From Strigops habroptila (lineage: Eukaryota > Chordata > Aves > Psittaciformes > Psittacidae): 64,000 bases of DNA. Shown here piece by piece: positions 23,061 through 34,600 of this stretch. The notes under the pieces were generated by a model. That model saw only the letters and a program-made list of their open reading frames with translations. It was not told the DNA's origin and did no database searches. Location of the stretch: NCBI RefSeq assembly GCF_004027225.2, contig NC_044288.2, positions 18,176,744 through 18,240,743 of the forward strand, given 5' to 3'. Numbering within the stretch: the first letter of the stretch is position 1; each line of letters opens with the position of its first letter. The position numbers were made by a program, and so were the translations under genes.

Positions 23061-23569
23061 GTACCGTGCGGAGTGGGTGGCGGCGGGGGGGGTGCTGGTG
23101 GTATTTGGGGGCTGTGCAGAGAGCTCCTCCCCAGAGGAACTTCCTGGCCGTGGCCGGTGTTGAACTTGACCTTACAGAAGGGGCCGGTGGCGGGAGCTCG
23201 GCCCGGCTGCACCCCCCGCCCGGTGGCAGCGGAGCCGCGTTCCCCCCTGGAACCTTCCCGGTTCCTTGCCATAACCGAGCCGGTGGCCGTGGGACCCCTC
23301 CCCGGGCGGCGGTGCCGGTGTTGTCCAGCCCAGGGGACAGCGCGGAGGTGGCACCCGGCGACATCCACCCCCCGGGAAGGGATGCTAGGAGCGGGGCTGA
23401 GCGCAGCTCGGTAGGGCTGTGTCGGATCCGCGGCAGTTGCCGTCGGTGGGACAGTTTAAACAACGCCCAGAAACAAGGAATGTTTTCCTTGCCAAGTGCT
23501 ATAGGACATTCTGCTGAAATAATAACAATAGAAATAAATGGACTGTTTGCCCAGAATGTGATAGCGTGA
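23061..23569 (+). other. Intron start, or unspliced read-through tail, of ADRB2
   Basis: After AAAG at 23060 the sequence GTACCGTG fits a splice donor. If it is not spliced, the receptor frame stays open through 169 more codons to a TGA at 23567-23569, a 560-codon protein. That extension is rich in Gly, Pro, Arg and Ala, has no domain I recognise, and resembles translated GC-rich noncoding DNA. The first three residues, G-T-V, coincide with the human continuation GTVPSDN, and all similarity then stops. An AATAAA at 23533-23538 lies inside the extension, so cleavage there would remove the stop codon. I favour an intron, with retention as a possible isoform. Confidence 0.5.
23533..23538 (+). 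terminator. Possible ADRB2 polyadenylation signal
   Basis: The AATAAA lies in an A-rich segment (GAAATAATAACAATAGAAAT) and is followed within about 40 nt by GT-rich sequence (GTGATAGCGTGACTGTGGG), the usual layout of a cleavage site. It would serve an unspliced transcript ending about 475 nt after the end of the main exon. Only RNA data can say whether it is used. Confidence 0.35.
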
Positions 23570-24200
23570 CTGTGGGACTCAGGAATGTGATACTGGGAGG
23601 GAGGTCGGGTGAAATGCTGCTACAAACCATTCTTTCGTCGAGGCTCCAACCAAAGCTTTTGAACTGCCCGGTTTGTTTAAAGCACAAGTCTCCAGTGACA
23701 GCGAGCCCGAGGAGGTGGGAAGGGAGGAGGTGGGACGGGAGGAGGGTTTGTGTTCGGAGGAGCTCCGGCCGCGGGACGGCTGGGTGTGGGTCGGGCGGTT
23801 TGCGGAGGGTTTCCCCTGCGCAGGCTTTGCCATTTGTTCCCGGGCTGGCGACGGGCGCGCAGGGCTGTCAGCGGGGAGACACGGGCGGGCAGGTGCCGGA
23901 CGGCACCGGAGAGGACGGGGACGGTGCCCCTGAGCGGCAGTGGCACTGCTGCCGAGGGGTTGATCTCTCGAAGTCCCTGGCTGGAGGGAAGCAGCCAGGT
24001 GGCAGGGTGGGAGGAATGCAGCCTCCCCCTTCCCTGCACCCAAAACTGCTATGTGAAAGGCTGGACCCGAGGGCCGGGAGGATGTGCAAGTGCGGGGTCT
24101 TCTCAGAAACACCCGGGAGAGGTGGGGGGAAACGGTGCTCATGGGACACATGGGCGCTCCGTAGAGCCACGGTGTCCCGCGGGAGGATGGATGCTCAGGC

Positions 24201-27200
24201 ACCGCGTGCGTGAGCATCTTTCTCCCACCGCATTTCCATGCACTTGCCCCGCAGTATGGGGGGTTTGGGGGTTTTCTTGTGCTGCTTCTGGGACCGTGCT
24301 GTGGTCGGTGTGCGGTGTCTGATGGTCGCTGGGTCCCCGGGGCCGAACTGGCTTTGTAAATGCGGTGGGGTGAGCCGAGTCCCCAGGGCTGGTACCCTCC
24401 GCTGCAGGCGGCAGACGGGCTTTGGGACAGCGCTGCAAGGAAGCAGCATGCACCATCCTGGGGAGATCAGAGGCTGAGAGGGGAGGATGGAGAAGGGATT
24501 CTGTCTGCCGACACCTCTTTGCATTCCCCGAGTGGCCCTGGCTCTCTTGGCTCTCTGAGAAGGGCTTGCCCCAAGTGGTGATACTGACAGGGGCAGCTCC
24601 AGGGAGGACTGGAGGGGAACCCCCCCCTCCAGAACGGCAGTGTGAGGGGTGTTGCTGCTGGTCTCTGCTGCGGCTGCTGCAAGGTGCAGGGCAGTGACAA
24701 ACTCCTTGAGCTCTCACACCGCTCATGGTAAAAGCCCACCCGGCTTTTGTAGGGCTGGGCTCTGGAGACTCCTTGTGCTCCCCTCTTTATTTCCCAAAGA
24801 GGTCCTGATCCTGCCTAGAAAGGGTGCTGGGAAGGAGGAACAGCTGTAAGAGCCCTCTCCTCCTCTAGCCCTGTGGCAGTGCTGGCTCAGCTCTGCTTGC
24901 CTTTCCAGCTCAGCACTACAGCAAGGAATGTGCCCCAGAGCCCTTTCCTCCTGCCTCTTGCTGCCTCCTTTGATGCCCGCTCCTGCCCACGCCCTCACCT
25001 CCTGCCTTGGTGGGGTTGTTGGCAGTGCCCGAATCCCTCTGAGTGTGAGCCATGGGGGCAGAGGAGGGTGTGATGGCATGGTGTGGTGTGCGAGGCCCCA
25101 GGTCAGCACAAACATGTGCTCCTCAGATAAACATTAACAGGCTGTAGGAGCAGGGGAGACCCGGCGTGGGACCAGACCTGCAGTCAAGTGCTGTTTGCTT
25201 CATACTGCAGAAGGACTGGAATTGTGAGAGGCTGGTGTGCTGTGGTGGAGGTACCCAGAGATGCACTTCAGCTTAGAACACACCATGATTATTATGTAGC
25301 CTTCAGGGGGAAGTGAAAATTAACCTCGTGATCGTAGTGATCAATATCTCTTACGTTTTTAATCTTGCCAGTCACTTGCTGTGTTTTGCAGTGCCCAGAG
25401 GCAGTATAGGTTAGCAGGTAGCAAGGGCACAGCGGGAAGGTGTCCCACAGTGACAGCTCATGACTGGGGGTCACACCAGCCTCCAGCAGGTTCAGCAGCC
25501 AAATTCTCCCCCCAGCTTTGGGGCACAAAGAAATCCAGTGTCCACATTTCACGCTGCTGTCTGTATTTTTACTGTTACTAATTATTTGCATTTCAGCAGC
25601 ATATGTTGTGGACCAGGATTTGTTGTCCAAATAATTGCTCCATTTGTTTGGCTGGCTGTGTTCATGCTTCAGATGTTGCGGCTGTATGTAGCCAAAGCTG
25701 AGAGATGAGCAAGTGTCTAATTGCAGAACCACTGCAGCATCCAGAGTGCATGGGTATGGAAGGGACAGGGGACATTGGGCTGTTTACACTGTGCAGTTCA
25801 CCTTGGTACTGCAATGCTCAGCTACATTGTCAGGAAACCTCATGCTTGCAATGAATTCTGAGTGTTGAAGAACTGATTTCTTTTCAAGGCAGTATTAGTA
25901 AAACTGATGAAACACGAGCTGCGCAGTTCTGAGGGCAGCAGGAATGGAAAGGGAGAAATATTGAGGAAAAAAGCTGAACTTGACAAACCTTTCCTGTTCC
26001 ATGGTTGAAAAAGAAAAGCTGTGTAAGGAATCCTTTGGCCTGTTTAAACATTTGATAATAAAAAGATAGTTTTATAGATACATGCTAGGCATTAAAAAAT
26101 GGAGCATTGAAGTCGGGACAATAGCTGCTTAAATTGATTTTAGAGTACTTAGGATTTTACCTGAGTAGATAGGTGGCTCAGGCCAAATACATCTGGTAAA
26201 ACACACAGCGGTGACTTAATTTGAGGAGAACCACTGTGACAAAATACCGAATTCTTACAGCAAACAGAGCAGGCTACCTTCTGTGCTGCTGCTTTGTACC
26301 TTACACCACTGCCACAAAGGTGGATGGAGCATGGGTGTTGGTGTGTACAGCTAGCTGGAGCTCTGCGGTACGTTCCCTGCTTTTAGCCACTTTGGCCAAA
26401 CAGATTGTTATTGTTTTTAAAGGCAAGAGGAGCGTCACAAATGCAGCATTTTTGTTGTTACAAAATACTGACCTCACCGTTAAGTCCTGCTTGTGATTCA
26501 GGCAGCTGTAGTTTCCACATCAGGGGCTGTCTTTGCTTTGTCCTCCAAAACAGCTAGAGTATCGAGAGCTGCAGAGTTATGTTGGTCCTTTGCTTCTTGG
26601 GAGCATTCCTGGAGAGCTTTTGCTTTCTGGGAAGCCAGGCCTTGAAATATAACCTGCTGCTTGCTCCGGCACTGGGGAGGTGTGGAAGCGCAAGGGCAGC
26701 TGGCAGAGGGAGCGGGGTCTGGATGCAGATCCCCACCTGGGAGCACGGCTTCAGCATGTCATCAGGACTGGCCATTCCCAAAGTGCCTCATATCCCGAAT
26801 TGTTCAGCAATGCATCATGTGCAGCATTGCACATCACTGCATATCCCACTGCCAGGGGGTGTCAGGGTGTGCCTGCCCCAGCCTCACTGGTGAAGCCAAG
26901 TCCTCCCCTGTGGTTCAGGTGAAGGGGAGAACCCTGCCAAAGGACACTGCTGAGGCAGTGGGTACGGTGGGTACAGCAGAGAGGGACGGAAGAGACTTAA
27001 GTTACCAAATGTACCCAAACGTTTGAAAATAGGCCAGGGTTTAGTAGGGTAGGAAAAGAGCTTGGCTTCTCTGGAAAGGGAGCAGGTGTGTGAGCAGGCA
27101 CACAACGTGCTCTTCAGCTCTCCCACGTTACAGCCACTGGGCTTTTCAAAGGGCTTATTTATGTATTTATTTACTATAAGGGACATGTTTTTGCCATAGA

Positions 27201-27279
27201 GGGGAGGGTATTGACAGGGCTGTCCAGGAGTAAACATCAGGCTGCAATCTGTCTCCCAGCATCTCTTACCCTTTTGGAG
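24201..27279. other. ADRB2 3' flank or intron, no recognised gene
   Basis: GC content falls across this segment. If ADRB2 has a second exon, part of this DNA is its intron. A strong acceptor-like sequence ends at 24908 (see findings). An AATAAA lies near 26057. Open frames are short and give no recognisable product. No mobile element is seen before the CR1 copy at 27280. Confidence 0.45.
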
Positions 27280-28690
27280 TAGAATCATAGAATCATTTAG
27301 GTTGCAAGAGGCCTTCAAGATCATAAAGTCCAACCATTAATCCAGCACTGCCAAGTCCATTACTAAATCATGTGCCCAAGTGCCACACCTGCACATCTTT
27401 TAAATACCTCCAGAGTTGGTGACTGCACCACTTCCCTGGGCAGCCTGTTCCAATGCTTGATAACTCTTTTAGTGAAGAAATTTTTCCTAATATCCAACCT
27501 AAACCTTCTCTGGTGCAACTTGAGGCCGTTTCCTCTTTTTCTGTTGCTTGTTACTTGGGACAAGAGACGGACTCCCACCTTGCTATCTTTCAGGTAGTTG
27601 TAGAGAGTGATGAGGTCTCTCCTGAGCCTCCTTTTCTCCAAGGCTAGCTGTGTTCCCAGTTCCGTCAACTGTTCTTCATCAGACTTGTACTCCAGACCCT
27701 TCACCAGCTTCATTGCCCTTCTCTGGACCTACTCCAGCACCTCAATGTCTTTCCTGTAGTCAGGGGCCCAAAACTGAACACAGAATTCAAGGTGCAGCCT
27801 CACCAGTGCCAAGCACAGGGGGACAACCAGTTCCTTAGTCCTGCTGGCCACACTGTGATACAGGCCAGGATGCTGTTGGCCTTCTTAGCCACCTGGGCAC
27901 AAGCTGCTCATTCACCCAGCTGTCAACCAGCATCCTCAGGTCCTTTTCTGACAGGCAGCTTTCCAGCCACTCTGCCCCAAGCCTGTAGCATTGCATGGGG
28001 TTGTTGTGGCCCAAGAGCAGGACCTGGCACTGAGCCTTGTTGAACCTCACACTAATGGCCTTGGCCCTCTGAGACTGACAGGCCTGCAGTTCCCCAGATC
28101 CTCCTTCCAGCCATTCTTGTAGATGGGCACCACATGTGTTAACTTCCAGTCAGCTGGGACCTCCCCAGTTAGCCAGGACTGCTGATCAATGGTGAAAAGT
28201 GGCTCAATGAGCACTCCTGCCAGCTCCCTCAGCCCCCTTGGGTGGATCCCATCCAGCCCCAGAGATGTGTGTGTGTCTGATGTAACAGCAGGTCACTGAC
28301 TATTTCCCCTTGGGTTATGGGGGCTTCATTCTGCTCCCTGTCTCCATCTTACAGCTCAGGGGGCTGGGTACCCCAAGAACAACTGGTCTTGTTATTAAAG
28401 ACTGAGGCAAAGAAGGCATTAAGCATCTCAGCCAGATTAAGTTCTAGCTGGGCTTTGGCCCCTCTGATTTTCTCCCTTCATAACTTCATTACATCTTTGC
28501 AGTCCTCCTGAGTTGCCTGCCTCTTCTTCCAAAGATCATACACTCTCCTTTTTCCCCTGAGTTCCAGCCAATCACTCTGTTCATCCAGGCTTCTTCCCTG
28601 CTGCTTGTCTTTTGGCATATGGGGATGGCTGCTACTGTGCCTTTAATTACAGTGCTCCTGCTGCTAGGAGTCTCAAACACCAGCACTGGC
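27280..28690 (-). mobile_element. CR1 LINE, 5'-truncated and internally deleted (minus strand)
   Basis: The 3' end lies at 27280 with the reverse complement of the CR1 terminal repeat (AGAATCATAGAATCATT), and the element runs about 1.4 kb to roughly 28690, where similarity fades. Minus-strand order from the 5' side: a linker with DLWKK-like and AKAQLELNLAEMLNAFFASV words, the start of the reverse transcriptase (SWLTGEVPADWKLTHVVPIY, NCRPVSL), then an abrupt jump to the post-catalytic part (RFNKAQCQVLLLGHNNP) and the conserved C-terminal end ([20 protein letters not shown]). The catalytic core of the polymerase, several hundred bp, is missing. It cannot move by itself. Confidence 0.93.
27340..28620 (-). 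pseudogene. Remnant of CR1 ORF2 (reverse transcriptase), broken
   Basis: ORF2 of an active CR1 encodes an endonuclease and a reverse transcriptase. Here only pieces survive. The 27363-27713 segment keeps a 116-codon open frame with the ORF2 C-terminal region ([17 protein letters not shown], then [20 protein letters not shown]). The 27835-28050 segment keeps the FNKAQCQVLLLGHNNP region in another frame. The part upstream of 28060 holds the linker and the first RT motifs with stops and frameshifts. The join near 28060-28090 places NCRPVSL directly before the late region, so the polymerase active-site motif is absent. The fairly intact C-terminal frame suggests a copy of moderate age. Confidence 0.85.
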
Positions 28691-31600
28691 CAAGGGAAAG
28701 GCTTTTGTCCCCTCCCTTTGCCTGTCCTCTGCCTCTGAGGTTTTGTTTTCACTGGTATGATGAATCCGTTTCCCAAGGAGATGGGTTTATGAGCACGTTC
28801 ATTCCTCTGGCAGGAGGGAGGAGGATGGCCGGTCTCGCACGTTCCCTGCTCTGCTCTCTGTTCAGCAGATAGCAAGTGCCACCCTTCCAAAAGCAGCAAG
28901 GAAGCAAAGGTTTCCTGGCTGACCATGGCGGTGCCTGGCTGTGCCTCTGGGATGGAAGGGGGAGCAGGGAAGGTGCCTGCTGCTCTGCTCACCAGCATCA
29001 CCCTAGTCTTCCCTCTCCCCAGCTGCCTCTCTGAAAGCATCTAGCCTTGGTGAAGCACCTCATACCTTGGCTGACCCACAGCTTTTGCTAGCTTTTAAAA
29101 GCAGCATCGGCACCTGCATTTGGGGTTTGCAATGTGCGTGGTACCCAAGGTGGTTCTGGAGGTTCAGATGAGCAAGGGCTGTTTGAAAAGCCAGTGTGGC
29201 CTTGGATGTTGTTCTCAGCAGAGAGGTGCTGTGACCCCAGGCTCCCTGAGATGAGTGTTTTGCAAGTATTAAGGTTCCTTTCATTGCTGTTTTTACACTT
29301 GTGCTTGGTTTCTTAGGTCCACAAGTAGAACTGCAGCCACTCTTTCACATCTCCTCCGTGTGCCACCAAGTCTCTTGATGTGAAAGCTTGTCTCTTTCTG
29401 AGACTTGAACCCAGCAACCCGAGCACTTCTTCCCCTTGTTATTCTTTTATTGGAGCTGTTTTGAAAGCAAGCATTAGCCCTAACCTTTCTACCCAGTGGC
29501 ACAGAGAACATTTTGCAACGAAGAGACATCCCAGGCTGTGAGGACACCGTCATTTGGCAGCTGGGGTAGCTACACCCTCATATCAGACACATTCCTGTGG
29601 AGCGATCAGCTGCACGGGGCACCCATGGGAACCTGTAGGTGCTTTTTGTCACACTGCAGAGTAGAGCAGCAGTATTTTGCCCACCACTGCCTGCTGGGAG
29701 ATGCACTATGGCTGTTCCTCAAGCTGCAGATGGTGGCATGGGCAGACCCCATGGAACAACTGCTCCATCTTGCACCAAAGGACTGAGGCTCATCTTTGCC
29801 TGACGCAGAACAAAGTACATCCAGCTTGGCCGGGAGCACAGACACTTCCCCAGGGTTTTAGTGACACAGCCTGGGTCCAGACAGAGCAGCGCACGCTGCA
29901 AACGGGAGTTCACACAGATCTTGGAAGGAGGTTATCTCTCCTGATAAGTGTTGTAAGAGCAGGACACAACGCTGATTCCCCTGGATTTGGCAGTGGGTAT
30001 CTGCTGGAATTGCTGTGTGTAAGGGTGCTGAATCAAACGGAGTATTTCAGGGAGTATTGAGCCTTTACAAACTTGGTCGTGAGAAATGTGGATTTGCTGC
30101 TTTTCCATCCGTTCAATTTCAGTTTTTCTTCTGTTTTCTCACCTTCCCAATGGCAGGAGCGTACAACTGAATTTCCGTGCAATATTGCCAGTTCCAGTGA
30201 GAGTGGATTGGGAAATATTTACTAGTTTACTGTCCTTGGTAAGGTCATTTTTGCACAAGTGCACATAAATTTAGGTATTGTATGTATATATATCTCCATT
30301 ATCTGTACACAGCAACACACAGATCTGTGTATGAACAGGGAAATTGGAAGATGTTTTGTCGTGCTAGATAGATAGATGCATAGATGAAGATCTCTATGTT
30401 CAAAAGTTTGAGTGTTTATTGCAGGTCCTATTGACTGACACTGTGGTTAAATAAAGAGTATTTATGATATGCTTGTAGTCAAGTGTCCTTGCTGAAAGCT
30501 GTTTTGCTGGCTTATTTCCCCCATACTCTCAAAGATTCTTCCAGTGAATCCTTCAGGGCTCATTAAAAAACCCAACATCTGAACGGTGCTGGTGGGGAGG
30601 CACACACAGCCTCCTCAAGTGGATGAGGATTCCATTCATTTATCCAGTGGTTTGAGCCCTGGAAAAGGTGAGGAGGATGTGGATGCTCAGCACCTCACTG
30701 TAAAAAGGCTTCCCTGGTTTTCACCTATTATGCCAGGGTTTGCAGACGAAGTGGTTTGACAAAAATCCACGTGCTTTTCTGCTTGTTTGGACTTCAAACA
30801 GTGGTTGGGTGGTTCCTGTGCTCCAGTGGCAGAGCAGGGCTGCTGCGGAAGCACGGGCCAGTATAGCTGTGGGCTTTAATCCTCTGTTGCTGGTCTCCAG
30901 TGCCAGCATTCCCTGGGACTGGGAGGAAACACAGATGTCCAGTGCGGAGACTGTTGGCATGGGAAACATGAAACACTGCACAATGGATGCAGGGCTTGTC
31001 TGCAAAGCCCGATGCTGTCTGTGCTCTTGTTCTGGCCCAGAAGCAAGCCACAGCACTGGCATTGCAGCAGGAGTGAATGATGACTCTGCTCCCTCTCGTC
31101 TTTCTAAGCAAGGTCTTAACCTTGCCCAGGATGAACCCTACACATATCTGCAGGGCTCCTGCATCCTGTGCAGTAGCTTCTCCAGCTGTGCCAGCTGGAA
31201 GCAGGAGTAATGGGGTGAATTGCCCTGCAGGAACAGGGGTGACAGGAGCACAGTGTGGTAGGTCACTACTGTCTGTCCCAGATTGCTTTATCGCCTGATT
31301 AGGATTAGAAAAGCTTCTGGGGGGTGTCTTTGGAAAAGTATCCTAGCCTCCTCACCTATTCTCTGTTACCTGTTGCCCAGCCCAGTTGTCCTGGTGCACC
31401 TCTTGCTGCTTCAGGTGCGGGTGAAGAAAGAGCATGATTAATGTAAAGCAGGATCCCAGCCCAGCATGTTGCAATGACAAGTATTTTGCATTCTTTATGC
31501 CGCTTAAGACCATGATGAAAGTCTTGGCAGCAGAGGCCAGCATGTGCCCTGCATGTTTTGAGGCTTCTCCTTTCCAGAAGCAGCAGCAGGGAGTCATTGG

Positions 31601-34600
31601 ACAGGGAGGGATTACACCAGGCACTTCCAAAACACAGCAGATGCCCAAATTATAGCAATTTATGGGTTGATAACTTTGTGCTTTCCAGGGATAGAGAGCC
31701 CCAGCTAGAAACACAAGCCATTTGTGACTGCAGAGTTCTGACAACAGAACCGGTCAGACATTCAGCATCTCTGCAGGGAGCCTCAGCTGCCATCCAGCTC
31801 CCCCACCCCTGTTAAAATAGGACTGGAGAACGTTTCACATCCCATCTTGGAAAGGTGCTTGGTCCTAAGAGATGCTTAGAGCCCAGACCCTGCTTCCCAG
31901 CACATTTGTGGTGGTTGCCCTGAGGCTCCCAGCAGCCTCTCCTGGCACTGGTCCTCCAGCCATGCCAAAGGAAAGGCATTAGGAAACCACAGTGGCCGCT
32001 GCTAGAGCTACCTGCAGTCTCCCAGACATGACTTCCCTGCAGGCGTAGGCACAGAAGCAGTGGCAAGAAGATCTTTCACCATCTCTAAAGACGGTCTGAA
32101 TGCAGCTCCATGCTCTCACCACCTCCTCGGCAGCTCGGGGCAGGTTCAGGCTCCACCGCTGAGCTCCACAGCCTCAGCCCATTCCTGAGAAAGGCATAAA
32201 CAGTCAAATGGCCTCTGGGGAGCCCCTGCCAAGCCCTTGCTCCCTCATGTAGATATTTTTTCCTCTTAAGTGTATGCGAGTGTGAAAAATGGTTCTTTAA
32301 TCTTTTTTTTCTCCCTGGCTTAAGGAAATGCTTGTTCATCCCTGGGTGGGGACTGCCCTCATCTTGATTCTTCAGCCACCAGCCCAAGCAAGAACCACAC
32401 TGCCGAAAGCATTTCTTATCACCCCCAAAGCCATGCTGCTCTTCCTGCCTCCCAAGTTCACTGGCATCAGGTCAAATGGTGCAACGGGTGCCTGTCAGGA
32501 CATTACACTCCTTAGTGGCTGTTGGATGGAGGTCCTGTGGGCTGCAGTTTGTGGACAGCAAATTGGTTAAGCAGCGTTGAAGAAGCCTTCAAAAACAGTG
32601 TAAAATATTGATAGGGTTGCAGGGTCCCTGCTCCAAAGCCGAAAAGTCCCATCCTGTTGTATTGGGCTTGGGTCTGGAAATGTGGGGCAGTTTTTTCTGA
32701 CAAAAACTGGAGAAGAAGCCTTTGACGCCTGTCCTTGGGAGCAAAGGGCTCAGTGGGAGATAGGCTGATAGAGAAAGGAAGTGTCTGCATGTAGCAGAGG
32801 CAGTGGAAACCCCAATATATGCACGTACATGCAGGGGAGCAGGGTAGAGGAGCTGCATGGGTACCTGTTCACTGGGGAATCTGTTCTCATATTCAGACGT
32901 TTTATCACTGTCCATTCACCTCACCTGGCATGTCCTGCTTGGGAATTGGTTGGATCAGGTGTAGGCTGCTACCCCTCTCTTCCAGCTAAGGTCTGTGTCT
33001 CATGGAAATAAGATGTTGCTGTTGGTTTCAGAAAGGAAGTGTGTCAGCATGGTGGCCAGCCCCACACAAGAGAATGATGCTGAGATAAATCTGTATCGGC
33101 CTTGACTGTAGGTCTTTAGTGATACCTCACTGTAACCTAGATAATACTGTGATACTCTGCCTTGACGTGAGCCTGGCTGAGCATGGGACCTTCTTTATAG
33201 AGACAAGTTAAGGTCAAACACTGGAGTGCAGAGGTGCTGAGTGGGAAGGGATGTACAAATGGCTTTGTAGCTAAAGAAGAGGAAAGAAAACGGTTCTCTC
33301 ATGCTCGGATGAGAAACACCCTTGTAGCAGCCCAGCAATTTGATATGGAGAGATGTTGACTTTCTAGGCTGGGTTTTAGGATGGTCTGCCAGGGGGATTT
33401 GCTGGGCCCTGCAGTGCCTTTCCTGCCCCTGCACCCTCCTAGGTGCCTTGCTAGGCTCTGTTCAAGTTAGCCTGGTTCAAGCAGGACCTCTTTCCACTCA
33501 GTGTGCTGTATGTGAAAGATGCCTGTGATTAAACCATCGGTCACAGATTTTCCATTGGGATGTGTGTCTCTCCATTCCTGTGCTTTTACTGAGCTGAACT
33601 GCAGTGCCAGGGACAGTGGTGTAAACTGGAAGGTAACTTGTGAAATTGGTTGTGATGGGGAGCCAGTCAACAGTCTGCATGATCTTGAAAGCCTGCTTGT
33701 AGCTATCACAGAGATCTTTGGTGTGGAAGGTGGGAAGGGAAGAGAGATGCTTCCATGGTTGGGCTTGAGGGGTAGGAGTTGCTCAGCCTTTCAGCAGGAT
33801 CAGCCCTTTGAAGTGCTGTGGCTCAGAGACACCCCTCCTGTGCCTTCTCCTGGCAAGCACAGGTTGTCCTCTTCTTTTCAGCCTCATGAAAGCGGAGTCA
33901 TTTGTGAACTTGCCAGGGTTTTGCACAATGGAGATGTTTGTTACCATGGTCCCTGCCATAGGAGATGGAGCCCTGAGCAACGTCAATGGTGGTGGCGGTG
34001 GCCATGGAGAGGAAATGAAGGCAAGTCCTACCCAAACCTGGAGGTCCTGCTGTCTCCAGCTGAGATACAAATGTAGAGATAGAGAGTACAAGTATATAGA
34101 ATTATGGTAGTGAGGAAGGCACTAATCTGGAGGTACAATCCATAGCTATTGGAGTTGATTTGTACCACTCCAGCACAGCAGCTGAGGCAAAGGGGAGCTG
34201 TACGGGAGGATCCCCATGGGAGGAAAAGGGCGAGCAGAACCGTGGAAAGACATTTGTGACTCAGAACAAGAAGGCCATTCCTCACCAACTGCATAGCACA
34301 GTTTGTTCATCTTATTTAAAAGCTGGCTGTGTGTTTCCCCATCCCTCTGGGGCTCCCTGCTGCAGACAAAAAGACCCTTCTTAAAAGGGGATCCTCAGGG
34401 TACCTATTTATAGCGTGGAAACTGCTCCAGGAGAGTCACCCAGCCTTGAATGAACATCTCCCCTTCCCTAGCCGCAGAGTGATGTACAGGCTGTTCCTCC
34501 TGCGGCCCCAGCCCCTCCTTCGCAGGGGCACAGCTGACATTTGCTAGCAGACTGTATGGGACAGTTGTGGACACCTCTCCCTGGCGCGGGAGGTGATGAC

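Larger units (their letters stand above)
21420..24200. other. CpG island spanning the ADRB2 promoter, exon and 3' flank
   Basis: GC content and CpG density rise sharply at about 21.4 kb, stay high through the promoter, leader and coding exon, and fall off around 24.2 kb. Chance open frames on both strands become long here (for example 21382-22050 minus and 23566-24213 plus). This is a property of GC-rich DNA and not evidence of extra genes. An island covering the promoter and the main exon is usual for a gene with a single large coding exon. Confidence 0.75.

Noticed and set aside
23566..24213. 215-codon ORF just downstream of ADRB2, with a 212-codon ORF antisense to it
   Set aside because: Both strands are open in the same GC-rich DNA, with no domain and a Gly/Arg/Pro-rich composition. 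Chance frames.
25103..25137. Frame reading VSTNMCSSDKH after CCCCAG, another possible ADRB2 tail
   Set aside because: In that frame it does not continue from the donor phase at 23060, the pyrimidine tract is poor, and the end is not a PDZ ligand.
33519..34076. 185-codon ORF containing NCSARDS, which recalls the ADRB2 tail NCSTNDS
   Set aside because: The neighbouring residues do not match (no DSQGR before it, no stop after it), and there is no good acceptor. Coincidence.
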